DNA of 64,000 nucleotides. Source: JAAYCI01 sp031551695. GTDB taxonomy: Bacteria > Bacillota > Clostridia > Oscillospirales > Ruminococcaceae. The stretch lies in assembly GCA_031551695.1 (NCBI GenBank), contig JAVBNG010000001.1, positions 1-64,000 of the forward strand, read 5' to 3'. Each line of letters starts with the position of its first letter. The first letter of the stretch is position 1. Position numbers and translations under genes: made by a program. The notes beneath the pieces are model-generated. The model did no database searches, had not been told where the DNA came from, and was given only the letters and a program-made list of their open reading frames with translations. Below, one piece after another: positions 24,255 through 32,425 of the stretch.

Positions 24255-25415
24255 TTAGCTCACTTCGGTCACTTTGGTGTTGGTCAGGGTCAGCGCGGTA
24301 ACGCTTTCCACGTCGGTGTCCTTCTGGATGCTCACGCTGCCGTCGGCCAGCTTGGCGTAGATGGCGTCGTAATCAGCCTGGGAGAAGGTCGTGAATTTCG
24401 AGGTCTCCATGGGCAGGCCCACGCCGTCGTTGTCGGCGCCGAACACCTGGTTTTCACCGCCGGGGAACGTGCCCGCGTAGAACTCGCTGATGGCGGTGTA
24501 CACGGAGGAGGTGAGGCCTTTCATGGCGGAGGTGATGACGGTTTCGCTTTCGCTGGACTGGTCCACGTCCACGCCGATGACCTTGGCACCGGCGGTTTCC
24601 GCTGCGGCCATCACGCTGTTGCCAACGGCGCCGCCGCAGGCAAAAATCACTTCCACGCCGTCGTTGTACCAGGAAGCGGCCATGGCTTGTGCTTCCGGCG
24701 TGGCGGCGAATGCGCCCGTGTAGTGGTAGTTCACGGTAATGGCGTCGGCGGCAAGGCCCATTTCCTTCGCGGCGTAGTCAGCGCCCTGCACAAAGCCGTA
24801 GCCATAGCGCACCACAGCCGGCACAGCCATGCCGCCCATGAAGCCAAGCTTTGTATAGCCGTCCTTCACGGCCGCGTAGCCCGCCAAAAAGCCGGACTGC
24901 TCTTCCGCGTAGGTGATGCCGACGGTGTTGTCGCCGGTTTTGTATTCGCTGTAGTCCGCATTGTGCGGGTTGCCGTCGATGAGCACGAAGGTCACGTCGG
25001 GGTATTGGTCCTGCGCAAGGAAGATGGGCGTTTCAAACAGAAAGCCCGGTGTGACGATGAGCTTTGCGCCGCCCTTCACGGCAAGGTCGATGCCGGCGAG
25101 GTAGGCGTCGTCGCTCTGCTCGGTGGGTTGGTAATATTTATGGGTGATGTTGTTTTCGTCGGCGTACTGTACCAAACCTTCCCAGGCGCCCTGGTTGAAG
25201 GATTTGTCGTCGATGGTGCCGAGGTCGGTGATAAGGGCCAATTCGTAGGTGTCGCCGGAGGCGGCGGGCGCTTCGGAAGAAGCCTCACTGCTCGCCTCGG
25301 AGGAAGCCTCGGTGCTTTCGGCCGGAGCGGCCGCGGACGAAGACGCCGTGCCGCCGCAGGCAGCCAGGGACAAGGCCAGCAACAAGGTGAGCAAAAGTGC
25401 GAAGAATTTTTTCAT
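24255..25415 (-). CDS. BMP-family nucleoside-binding lipoprotein
   Basis: A 386-residue lipoprotein: signal peptide with LSLAAC lipobox (Cys20), then a low-complexity linker (SSEASSEASSEAPAASG) tethering the binding domain to the membrane. The domain has ALITDLGTIDDKSFNQGAWEGL, VTPGFLFETPIFLAQ and FACGGAVGNSVMAAA, characteristic of BmpA/PnrA nucleoside-binding proteins. The ATG at 25415 follows AGGAGG. It delivers nucleosides to NupOPQ encoded just downstream. Confidence 0.92.
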   Translation of the reverse strand: MKKFFALLLTLLLALSLAACGGTASSSAAAPAESTEASSEASSEASSEAPAASGDTYELALITDLGTIDDKSFNQGAWEGLVQYADENNITHKYYQPTEQSDDAYLAGIDLAVKGGAKLIVTPGFLFETPIFLAQDQYPDVTFVLIDGNPHNADYSEYKTGDNTVGITYAEEQSGFLAGYAAVKDGYTKLGFMGGMAVPAVVRYGYGFVQGADYAAKEMGLAADAITVNYHYTGAFAATPEAQAMAASWYNDGVEVIFACGGAVGNSVMAAAETAGAKVIGVDVDQSSESETVITSAMKGLTSSVYTAISEFYAGTFPGGENQVFGADNDGVGLPMETSKFTTFSQADYDAIYAKLADGSVSIQKDTDVESVTALTLTNTKVTEVS

Positions 25416-25515
25416 GTGCAAAAACCTCCTGATTTTTGTTTGGGGCGGATATGTTTTCCTGCCGGTGCGAATGCGTGCTTGCCGGCAGGGGAAAACCACT
25501 TGTGCGTACAATCCT

Positions 25516-25926
25516 TTATGCAAGGTCCAGCGGGCCAAACCCCTCGGGCAGCAACTCTTTCAGGGTGTGCACCGTGTAGTCGGTTTCGCTTTTGGCCACG
25601 ATGATTCGGAAGCTGTCCGGCTCGCAGAACTCCATCATCACCTGGCGGCACACGCCGCAGGGGTAGGCGTAGGCGGCTTCACCGCCCTTCGGCCAGCCGG
25701 CAACGGCAATTGCCGCAAAGCCGCGCCCGCCTTCGGAGACCGCCTTGAAAAACGCCGTGCGTTCGGCGCAGTTCGTGGGGCCAAAGGCAGCGTTTTCAAT
25801 GTTACAGCCGGTGTATACCGTGCCGTCTTTTGCCAGCAGCGCCGCGCCCACCATAAAGCCGGAGTAGGGCGAATAGCTTTGCTCGCGTGCGGCAATGGCG
25901 GTTTTGGCCAGTTCAGCGTAGTCCAT
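25516..25926 (-). CDS. cdd: cytidine deaminase
   Basis: A 136-residue zinc enzyme converting (deoxy)cytidine to (deoxy)uridine. The zinc ligands and catalytic Glu are visible: NCAER (Cys53, Glu55) and PCGVC (Cys90, Cys93). SPYSGFMVGAALL and GCNIENAAFGPTNCAER are family motifs. GGGAGGGCAGG upstream of the ATG. It supplies uridine for Udp in the same operon. Confidence 0.95.
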   Translation of the reverse strand: MDYAELAKTAIAAREQSYSPYSGFMVGAALLAKDGTVYTGCNIENAAFGPTNCAERTAFFKAVSEGGRGFAAIAVAGWPKGGEAAYAYPCGVCRQVMMEFCEPDSFRIIVAKSETDYTVHTLKELLPEGFGPLDLA

Positions 25927-25940
25927 ACCCTGCCCTCCCG

Positions 25941-26049
25941 CCGCTTAAAAACGCGGCAGCTTATTACCAGCGGCGCAATGTAACCACCTGCGCCCGAGCG
26001 AAAAAGACGCGAATATCTTTGGCGCGACACCGTCCCGCGCGGTCACGCG
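25941..26049 (+). repeat. short hairpin-bearing intercistronic segment, family 2 copy a
   Basis: The cdd-deoC gap contains CCAGCGG, AAAGACGC/ATCTTT and TCTTTGGCGCG blocks that recur in the birA-tatD gap (29841-29937) in the same order, with an internal small hairpin in both. Similarity is patchy. Confidence 0.35.
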
Positions 26050-26712
26050 CTAGTACCCGGCGCTTTCGCCGCCGGCGAGGATTTTGATGGCGGAACTGGT
26101 GCCGAGGCGGTCGCACCCCGCGCCGAGGAAATCCACCATGTCCTGGCGGGTGCGGATGCCCCCCGCCGCCTTGATTTTAACGCCGGGGCCAATGTGCTGT
26201 TTGAACAGTTCCACGTCGGCCAGGGTGGCGCCCGCCGTGCCGAAGCCCGTGGACGTTTTGATATAGTCGGCCCCGCCGTCAGTCACGCAGCGGCACAGGG
26301 CAATTTTTTCATCGGCGGTCAGGTAACAGGTCTCAATTATCACCTTTAATATATGGCCCGCGGCGGCTTTTTCCAGCGCGGCAATTTCCGCCGTCACCTT
26401 GATAAACTCCCCGTTTTTCACGTCGCCCAAGTTGACTACCATGTCAATTTCATTTGCGCCGTCGGCAATTGCCTGCTGCACCTCGGTAGCCTTTGCCGCC
26501 GTAACGGAATACCCCAGCGGGAAACCCACCACCGTGCAGATGTTCAGGCCTGGGTAAGCCGCGGCAATGCGCGCAATGTAGGACGGCGGCACGCACACAC
26601 TGGCCGTTTTGTGCTGCACGGCCTCGTCGCACAGGGCGCAAATTTCCGCCCAAGAGGCGGTTGCTTTCAGCAGGGTATGGTCCACACGGGCTAAAATATC
26701 GGCGTTTTCCAC
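26050..26712 (-). CDS. deoC: deoxyribose-phosphate aldolase
   Basis: A 220-residue class I aldolase cleaving 2-deoxyribose-5-phosphate to glyceraldehyde-3-phosphate and acetaldehyde. Motifs: RVDHTLLKATA, the Asp in GANEIDMVVNLG (Asp90), Schiff-base Lys in YIKTSTGFG (Lys152) and second Lys in KIKAAGGIRT (Lys181). It is the first gene of the nucleoside operon, transcribed from the divergent promoter region shared with the DeoR-type repressor. Confidence 0.95.
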   Translation of the reverse strand: MENADILARVDHTLLKATASWAEICALCDEAVQHKTASVCVPPSYIARIAAAYPGLNICTVVGFPLGYSVTAAKATEVQQAIADGANEIDMVVNLGDVKNGEFIKVTAEIAALEKAAAGHILKVIIETCYLTADEKIALCRCVTDGGADYIKTSTGFGTAGATLADVELFKQHIGPGVKIKAAGGIRTRQDMVDFLGAGCDRLGTSSAIKILAGGESAGY

Positions 26713-26736
26713 GGTGGCCTCCGGTTTTCAGTCGTT

Positions 26737-26747
26737 ACAAAATTTGT
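26737..26747. promoter_or_regulatory. candidate repressor operator 1
   Basis: ACAAAATTTGT is a near-perfect palindrome in the deoC leader, about 22 bases after the predicted start of transcription. Matching sites lie at 26866-26876 and 26901-26911. Confidence 0.55.
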
Positions 26748-26775
26748 TTACTGCGCGGTGATATGATTCACCATA

Positions 26776-26805
26776 ATGTTATCACATATCGTCGATACTT
26801 GTCAA
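26776..26805 (-). promoter_or_regulatory. promoter of the nucleoside operon
   Basis: On the minus strand: consensus TTGACA (26800-26805), 18-bp spacer, TAACAT (26776-26781). Confidence 0.65.
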
Positions 26806-26865
26806 TGGAGTTTTGTTAATATTTTTTCAAAGCAACAAACAGTTTCAAAAATTGCGTGAAAATAT

Positions 26866-26876
26866 TCAAAATTTGT
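26866..26876. promoter_or_regulatory. candidate repressor operator 2
   Basis: TCAAAATTTGT, one base different from operator 1, between the two divergent promoters. Confidence 0.5.
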
Positions 26877-26897
26877 TCATTGTTTTTGAGAAATCTC

Positions 26898-26926
26898 TTT
26901 ACAAATTTTGTGAATTATGATATTAT
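26898..26926 (+). promoter_or_regulatory. promoter of the DeoR-type regulator with overlapping operator 3
   Basis: TTTACA (26898-26903), 17-bp spacer, TATTAT (26921-26926). The palindrome ACAAATTTTGT (26901-26911) overlaps the -35 box, which suggests autoregulation. Confidence 0.65.
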
Positions 26927-26980
26927 GGGCCAACAAAACATGGAGTTTTTGTTGGGATACCCACAGAGGAGGGCGAAAGT

Positions 26981-27760
26981 ATGGGCAAAAAAAGTAACCG
27001 TATGGAACGGTTGATTGAAATTTTGCGCGTACGCAGCTATGTTTCCATTCGGGAATTGGCCAGCCTTCTGGAAGTGTCGGAGATGACGGTGCGGCGAGAC
27101 TTGCGCCTGTTGGAAGAAAACCGCGTGGCCGAAAACGTGGACGGCACAGTGGTTTACAACCCCGGCCACCTGGGCATTTTGGGTGAAAAGGGGTACAGCC
27201 TTTCCCAGGAGCAAGAGAAGCAAAACGCCCAGAAAACGTCGATAGGGCACTATGCGGCAGGCCTTGTGGCGCCGGGCGATATCATCATTGTCGACACCGG
27301 CACCACCACCAGCCATTTGGCCGCCAGCCTGCCGCCCAACAAAGATATTACTGTATTGTGTTACAATATTAACATTTTGATGGAGATCCGCCGCATTCCC
27401 GGTGTGAAAATGTTATTTGCCGGCGGGTTTTACCACCCCAACACACAAATGTTTGTGTCGGAAGAGGGGATTCGCTTCATAAACGGCATCCGTGCGCAGA
27501 AAGCTTTTGTTTCCGCCGCGGGTCTGCACCCGCAGTTAGGCGTCACCTGTGTGGACGGCTACGAAGTGGCCACCAAAAAAGCGATCATGGCCAGCAGCGT
27601 GCAGAAAATTTTATTGGCGGATTCCAGCAAGTTTGGCGCCGTGAAACCCGCCCATTTTTGCGAACTGGCGGATATCGACGATGTGGTGACGGACGGAGGC
27701 TTGTCGGCAGAGTGGCGGCAGGAACTGGAGGGAATGGGCATCAGCGTGCACTTGGTATAA
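26981..27760 (+). CDS. DeoR-family transcriptional regulator of the nucleoside operon
   Basis: 259 residues. The N-terminal winged helix-turn-helix has the DeoR signature RMERLIEILRVRSYVSIRELASLLEVSEMTVRRDLRLLEE (residues about 7-46). The C-terminal DeoRC sugar-phosphate sensor domain has VDTGTTTSHLAASLP and VLCYNINIL. It is divergent from deoC, with three related palindromes in the intergenic region, so it most likely represses the deoC-deoB operon and itself, released by a (deoxy)ribose phosphate. RBS GAGGAGGG. It is not the SorC-type DeoR of Bacillus. Confidence 0.88.
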   Translation: MGKKSNRMERLIEILRVRSYVSIRELASLLEVSEMTVRRDLRLLEENRVAENVDGTVVYNPGHLGILGEKGYSLSQEQEKQNAQKTSIGHYAAGLVAPGDIIIVDTGTTTSHLAASLPPNKDITVLCYNINILMEIRRIPGVKMLFAGGFYHPNTQMFVSEEGIRFINGIRAQKAFVSAAGLHPQLGVTCVDGYEVATKKAIMASSVQKILLADSSKFGAVKPAHFCELADIDDVVTDGGLSAEWRQELEGMGISVHLV

Positions 27761-27780
27761 AGGCTGCCATATAGAATAAA

Positions 27781-27818
27781 AATCCCCGGCGCTTTTGAAA
27801 AAAGCGCCGGGGATTTTT
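27781..27818. terminator. bidirectional terminator
   Basis: A 16-bp stem AATCCCCGGCGCTTTT/AAAAGCGCCGGGGATT around GAA, with T tracts in both directions, between the convergent deoR-type gene and the CYTH gene. Confidence 0.9.
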
Positions 27819-27903
27819 GGTCCGCATTTCTTGTGGCGCGGCACGCCAACCGGGCATGCCTGGGGCATGTTCACACTAAATGAAGTGGTCAAGCGGTCAT
27901 GCG

Positions 27904-28422
27904 CTACACGCCTTTCGCTTCTTCCGCCGCCTTTTTTTTTGCCAGGCAATAGGCCGCCATGCTTTGGCCCGGTTCAAAGGTGACTTCCCGGCCCAAAAAC
28001 GGCGGCGGCGCAAAGGCGTTTGCCGCCTCTTCGCTTTCGAATTCCACCTCGGCATAATAAAAGGCGCACGGCTCGCCTTCGTCCACCAGGCTGCACTCCA
28101 GCACCAGGCCGCCCGGCAAAGCGTAGCGCCGGTACTTCTTGGTGGCGGCGGGCGCCGCCGCAATGGCCTTCAGCGCGGCGTATTGCCCGGCGGAAAGCGG
28201 CGTTTCCACCTCGGTGCGTGCCAGCGTGCCGCCGCCCTTGATGGTGAGGGTGTAGTCTGTTTTATCTTCGCAAAGATTTTTGCCTTCGCAAACACTCTTG
28301 CGAATGCGCACCGTGCACGGCTCAAAGGCAAGGTAGGCCTGCTCCTGGAAACTTTCGCTGCCGTGTGGCATATTCGGGAAGCCGTCTATCAGCCATTTGC
28401 GTTCTATTTCGATGTTTGCCAT
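27904..28422 (-). CDS. CYTH-domain (triphosphate tunnel metalloenzyme) protein
   Basis: 172 residues with the signature ExExK at the N terminus (MANIEIERKWLI: Glu5, Glu7, Lys9), followed by YLAFEPCTVRIRK, DYTLTIKGGG and LECSLVDEGEPCAFYYAEVEFES, the alternating charged strands of the tunnel fold. Family members hydrolyse inorganic triphosphate or related polyphosphates; adenylate cyclase activity is another possibility. AGAGGATG upstream of the ATG. Its start overlaps the end of bioY by 19 bases, so the two are translated from one mRNA. Confidence 0.85.
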   Translation of the reverse strand: MANIEIERKWLIDGFPNMPHGSESFQEQAYLAFEPCTVRIRKSVCEGKNLCEDKTDYTLTIKGGGTLARTEVETPLSAGQYAALKAIAAAPAATKKYRRYALPGGLVLECSLVDEGEPCAFYYAEVEFESEEAANAFAPPPFLGREVTFEPGQSMAAYCLAKKKAAEEAKGV

Positions 28423-28943
28423 GGGCGCATCCTCTTTTGTACCGCCGCGGCAACAAACAGCGCCGCAGCGCATTTGATGGCGTCGGGCAGGAGAAAGGGC
28501 AGGCAGCAGGCGGTGAACGCTGCCGCAAAGCCCCGGCCGGTGAAAACCATGAACCATGCAATGCCCGCGGCATACAGGGCTAAAAACCCTATGGCGGCCC
28601 CGATGCACCGCGCGGCCAACCCGGTGCGCACCCGCCCGGCCACGCTGACGGCGACCGCCAGCGGGATGTAACCGGCCAAAAAGCCGCCGGTGGACCCCAG
28701 CAGCACACCCGGCCCGGCGGCAAACCCGGCGAACACCGGCAGCCCCACACACCCAAGCAGCAAGTATACCGCCACAGCGGCGGCGGCCCAGCCGGGCGGC
28801 AGCAGTGCGCCCGCCACGCACAGGGCAAAGGTGGACATGGAAAACGGCACCGGGCCGAAAGGAACCACCACAATGGCGCACACGCAAATCAGCGCGGTCA
28901 TCATGGCGGAAAGGATCATATTGCGCGTTTTTTCGCTCTGCAT
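28404..28943 (-). CDS. bioY: biotin transporter BioY (ECF S component)
   Basis: A 179-residue membrane protein with six hydrophobic helices. It has the BioY pattern: ALICVCAIVVVPFGPVPFSMSTFALCVAGALL near the N terminus and GSTGGFLAGYIPLAVAV (substrate-binding helix). It binds biotin and works with a shared ECF energising module, which is not encoded here. AGAGGAA precedes the ATG. The neighbour upstream in the transcript is the biotin ligase BirA, which supports biotin as substrate. Confidence 0.93.
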   Translation of the reverse strand: MQSEKTRNMILSAMMTALICVCAIVVVPFGPVPFSMSTFALCVAGALLPPGWAAAAVAVYLLLGCVGLPVFAGFAAGPGVLLGSTGGFLAGYIPLAVAVSVAGRVRTGLAARCIGAAIGFLALYAAGIAWFMVFTGRGFAAAFTACCLPFLLPDAIKCAAALFVAAAVQKRMRPWQTSK

Positions 28944-28987
28944 AGGGTTCCTCTGAAGGTTACTGGGGGGTGAAAGTGGTTATAAAA

Positions 28988-29815
28988 TCACAATTTTACG
29001 CTGATTTCCCCGGCGGAAAGAACGTGTGCCGCGCCGTCGCCGGTTTGCACCAGCAGGGCGGCGTTGTCGTCGATAGCGGTGGCCACGGCGCTGTAGGGCG
29101 GGCTTGCCAGCACCTGAACCGAGCGGCCCAGCACCAAGCTGCGACGGCGGTATTCGTCTAAAAAAGCGGTGTCCGGCAGGGCCGCGCACAGGGAAAGCAG
29201 GTGCGTGTGGATGGCGGCAGCCACTGTTTCCGCCGGAGGCGGCGCGGCTTGGGCGTTTTCGCTGACGTGTTGCGTGACGGTGTTTTTCACATCTACGCAT
29301 CCCGCCGCAGGCGGCGCAAACAGCGAGCCCGCCACGGCCCGCACTTCCGGCGGATAGGCGGTTTCATCCACCTGGTAATTTACGCCGATGCCCACCACGA
29401 AGAATTCGAAATTGCCGCGGGGGCCGCATTCGCTTTCGGCCAAAATGCCGCAGATTTTTTTGCCGCCGAAAAAAATATCATTCACCCATTTGACGCCGGT
29501 TTCCAGCCCGCAGGTTTCGGCCAAGGCGCGGCACACGGCCACGGCGGCGGCGGGGGTGACGAGGTGCGCGCACGCGGCGGCAATGCCCGGCGGCAGGCGC
29601 AGCACAATGCTGCAATAAATGCCGCCTGCGGGGCTTGCGAAGCCGCGGCCCAAACGCCCGCGCCCGGCCGTTTGGCGGCGTGCCGCCACCACAGCGCCGT
29701 GTGGCGCATCGCGTTTGGCCCATTCCTTCGCCGCAAGGTTGGTGGAGGCGGTCTTTTCAAACAGGCGGACGGGATACGCCCCGCCAAGGGCCTGTTCCAG
29801 TGCTCGTTTGTCCAT
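28988..29815 (-). CDS. birA: biotin-[acetyl-CoA-carboxylase] ligase
   Basis: A 275-residue ligase attaching biotin to carboxyl carrier proteins. Motifs: KTASTNLAAKEWA, ARRQTAGRGRLGRGFASPAG (biotinyl-AMP binding loop), VKWVNDIFFGGKKICGILAE (catalytic Lys region) and VVGIGVNYQ. A C-terminal SH3-like domain (GRSVQVLASPPYSAVATAIDD) is present. There is no N-terminal helix-turn-helix, so it is not a DNA-binding repressor. ATG 29815 follows GCAGGTG; a GTG nine bases upstream is less likely. It pairs with bioY. Confidence 0.93.
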   Translation of the reverse strand: MDKRALEQALGGAYPVRLFEKTASTNLAAKEWAKRDAPHGAVVAARRQTAGRGRLGRGFASPAGGIYCSIVLRLPPGIAAACAHLVTPAAAVAVCRALAETCGLETGVKWVNDIFFGGKKICGILAESECGPRGNFEFFVVGIGVNYQVDETAYPPEVRAVAGSLFAPPAAGCVDVKNTVTQHVSENAQAAPPPAETVAAAIHTHLLSLCAALPDTAFLDEYRRRSLVLGRSVQVLASPPYSAVATAIDDNAALLVQTGDGAAHVLSAGEISVKL

Positions 29816-29840
29816 GGAAAACACCTGCGTTTATTGCAGG

Positions 29841-29937
29841 CACGCACCAGCGGTGAAAGCCTGCGATTTGCGCTCGCGCGTAAAAGATGCATTGCGTCTT
29901 TGGCGCGGCAGCGGCCGGCCGGGCACCGGCCGGGGCC
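29841..29937 (+). repeat. short hairpin-bearing intercistronic segment, family 2 copy b
   Basis: In the birA-tatD gap, CCAGCGG, AAAGATGC/GTCTTT and TCTTTGGCGCG blocks recur in the same order as in 25941-26049. It ends with a GGCCGGGCACCGGCC hairpin, which is also seen next to trpS (about 39085-39099). Confidence 0.35.
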
Positions 29938-30729
29938 TTAAAGCCGGTACAGCGCCTTCGCGTTTTCCAGCGTGGCCGCCAAAAACGCGTCCGTTTCCAT
30001 GCCCCGCGCTTCGGCAATTTTCGTCGCTGTTTGGGCGATCATGCCGCTGTGGCTGCGCTTGCCTCGAAAAGGCTCCGGCGCCATGTAGGGGCAGTCCGTC
30101 TCCAGCACAATTTTTTCAAGCGGCGCCGCCATGGCGGCTTCCAGCGGTTTTTTGGCGTTTTTGAACGTGACCACGCCGGTGAAGCCCACGTACATGCCGC
30201 ATTCGCAAATCCAGCCCACGTCCTCGGCGCTGCCGGAGTAGGCGTGCAGCACGCCGTGTGGCTTGTATTTTTTAATCAGGGCGTATATTTCGGCGTGGGC
30301 CTCGCGGTCGTGCAGCAGCACGGGCAGTTCCAACTCCAGGCCGAGGCGGATGTGCGCTTCGCACATTTCCAGCTGGGCGTCACGGGGCACGGGCCAGTGG
30401 TGGTCCAGCCCGCATTCGCCCACAGCCACCACCTTTTCGTCGTCAAACAACGGGCGCATGGCGGCAAGCTCGGCCCGCCAGTCGCCGCCGAATTGCACTA
30501 CGGTGGAGGCGTCGTCTTCAATCAGGCTTTCCGGGTGGATGCCCGCCGCGGCGTACATCCAGTCATACTCCTTCGCCAGCGCCAGCGCCGCCTCGCTTGT
30601 GGCAAGGTCTGTGCCGCAGGTGACAACACCTGCCACGCCTAGCCCCGGCAGGGACGCCAGCAGTGCGGCGCGGTCGGCATTGAAGGAGCCGGAGGTGTAG
30701 TGGGCGTGGGTGTCGAAAATAACCGGCAT
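29938..30729 (-). CDS. tatD: TatD-family metal-dependent hydrolase
   Basis: A 263-residue TIM-barrel DNase/hydrolase. Metal ligands are visible: FDTHAHY at the N terminus, VGECGLDHHW, LHDREAHAE and ETDCPYMAPEPFRGKR. TatD enzymes act as 3'-5' exonucleases in DNA and RNA turnover. The ATG at 30729 has GGAG upstream. It lies 106 bases after metG in the transcript; metG-tatD adjacency is very common in Firmicutes. A GC-rich hairpin (ACTCCGCCCC/GGGGCGGAGT, 30776-30797) lies in that gap. Confidence 0.92.
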   Translation of the reverse strand: MPVIFDTHAHYTSGSFNADRAALLASLPGLGVAGVVTCGTDLATSEAALALAKEYDWMYAAAGIHPESLIEDDASTVVQFGGDWRAELAAMRPLFDDEKVVAVGECGLDHHWPVPRDAQLEMCEAHIRLGLELELPVLLHDREAHAEIYALIKKYKPHGVLHAYSGSAEDVGWICECGMYVGFTGVVTFKNAKKPLEAAMAAPLEKIVLETDCPYMAPEPFRGKRSHSGMIAQTATKIAEARGMETDAFLAATLENAKALYRL

Positions 30730-30775
30730 CGGCTCCGGGGCAAGCCCCGGCCCCCGCGCGCCTTCGCCCCGCGGC

Positions 30776-30797
30776 ACTCCGCCCCCTGGGGCGGAGT
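30776..30797. repeat. perfect 10-bp GC hairpin
   Basis: ACTCCGCCCC and GGGGCGGAGT around CT, in the metG-tatD gap, next to a CCGGGGCAAGCCCCGG palindrome. A similar GGGGC/GCCCC palindrome lies at about 11202. Confidence 0.5.
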
Positions 30798-30835
30798 GTG
30801 TGCCGTGTTGTTGCTTCGCAATTAGGTTTTGCACA

Positions 30836-32425
30836 TCAGCCCTCTTCCTGCGCCAGCAGGTTGGCCTCCATTTTTTCCGTGTCCAGCCGGGCGAACAGCG
30901 GTTCCGGCTTGCCCACGGCAGGGGCCGGGTAGGCTTCCTGCGCCGCCGTGCCAAACGCCTCGATGCTGGCGAGGGTCTGCCAGTTTTCCGGGCAGTTCAT
31001 CTGGCGGAAGATCTCCGCCGCCGTGGCGGGTAAAAAAGGCGTGAGCAGCACGCCCAGCACGCGGATGGCCTCGAGGAGGTTGTACAAAACAGCCGCCAAA
31101 CGGGCCTTCTGCGCGTCGTCCTTCGCCAGCGCCCAGGGCATGGTTTCGTCGATGTACTTGTTGGCGCGCTTCGCCAGCGCCATCACGGCGTCCACGGCGT
31201 CGGCCACGCGGAACTCGTCCATTTTGGCCAGCATCTCCGCGCGGGCGGCGGCGGCCGCCCCGGCCAGCTCGCCGTCGATGTCCGCCGCTTCGCGCACGGC
31301 GGGCAGTTCGCCGCCGAAATATTTGTTCACCATGGCGATGCTGCGGTTCACCAAGTTGCCCAAGGTGTTGGCAAGGTCCGCGTTGTAACGCTCAAAAATG
31401 CGGGAGTAGGTGATGGTGCCGTCCTGGGCGTAGGGCATTTCGGCCAGCAGGTAATAGCGCACGGCGTCCACGCCGATCAAATCCGCCAGTTCGTCCGCGT
31501 AAATCACGTTGCCGCGGCTTTTGCTCATTTTGTCCTCGCCGCTAAGCAGCCACGGGTGGCCGAAAATGGACTTCGGCAGCTCCTCGCCCAGGGCCATCAG
31601 CAAAATGGGCCAGTAAATGGTGTGGAAGCGCAAAATATCCTTGCCGATGACGTGCACATCCGCCGGCCAATACTTTTTGTATAAATCGCCCTTATTATCC
31701 GGTGTGTAGCCCAGCGCCGTGATGTAGTTCGAAAGGGCGTCGATCCACACATAAATCACGTGGCCTTCGTCAAAGGGCACAGGCACGCCCCATTTAAAGG
31801 AGGAGCGGGACACGCAAAGGTCCTGCAGGCCGGGCTTCAGGAAATTGTTCACCATTTCCTTTTTGCGGCTTTCGGGGAAGATGAAGCCGGGGTTTTCTTC
31901 AATGTGCTGCATCAGCCGGTCCTGGTAGGCGGACATTTTGAAAAAATACGCCTCTTCGCTGGCCTTCACCACCTCGCGGCCGCACTCGGGGCATTTGCCG
32001 TCCGCCAGCTGGTTGTCGGTGAAAAAGCTTTCGTCCGGCACGCAGTACCAGCCCTCGTACTTCGATTTATAAATGTCGCCCTGCCCGTACAGTTTTTTGA
32101 AAATGTCCTGCACGGCCTTCTCGTGATAATCGTCCGTGGTGCGGATGAACCCGTCATACTGCACGTTCAGGCGGTCCACAATATCGCGCACCTGCCCGGC
32201 CACCTTGTCCACATAGTCCTGCGGCGGCACACCTGCGGCGGCGGCTTCCATCTCTATTTTCTGGCCGTGTTCGTCCGTGCCGGTGAGGAAATACACGTCT
32301 CGGCCTTCCATGCGCTTGGTGCGGGCAATGACGTCCGTCAGCACTGCCTCGTAGCTGTTGCCGATGTGCGGTTTGCGCGATGTATAGGTGATTGCCGTTG
32401 TGATGTAATATGTTTCATTAGCCAT
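30836..32425 (-). CDS. metG: methionyl-tRNA synthetase
   Basis: A class I synthetase of 529 residues. The HIGH motif reads HIGN (20-23) and the KMSKS loop is intact (299-303). The zinc-knuckle region keeps only part of the Cys set (YCVPDES... and CPECGR at 145-149). The protein ends after the anticodon-binding helical domain; the C-terminal tRNA-binding (EMAP-like) extension of the longer MetRS form is absent. Its ATG overlaps the end of asnB by eight bases, and tatD follows. Confidence 0.95.
   Translation of the reverse strand: MANETYYITTAITYTSRKPHIGNSYEAVLTDVIARTKRMEGRDVYFLTGTDEHGQKIEMEAAAAGVPPQDYVDKVAGQVRDIVDRLNVQYDGFIRTTDDYHEKAVQDIFKKLYGQGDIYKSKYEGWYCVPDESFFTDNQLADGKCPECGREVVKASEEAYFFKMSAYQDRLMQHIEENPGFIFPESRKKEMVNNFLKPGLQDLCVSRSSFKWGVPVPFDEGHVIYVWIDALSNYITALGYTPDNKGDLYKKYWPADVHVIGKDILRFHTIYWPILLMALGEELPKSIFGHPWLLSGEDKMSKSRGNVIYADELADLIGVDAVRYYLLAEMPYAQDGTITYSRIFERYNADLANTLGNLVNRSIAMVNKYFGGELPAVREAADIDGELAGAAAAARAEMLAKMDEFRVADAVDAVMALAKRANKYIDETMPWALAKDDAQKARLAAVLYNLLEAIRVLGVLLTPFLPATAAEIFRQMNCPENWQTLASIEAFGTAAQEAYPAPAVGKPEPLFARLDTEKMEANLLAQEEG

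Noticed and set aside
25255..25330. Tandem SSEA repeats in the BMP lipoprotein as a phase-variable tract
   Set aside because: The repeats are short, codon-degenerate and in frame; they look like an ordinary flexible linker after the lipid anchor.
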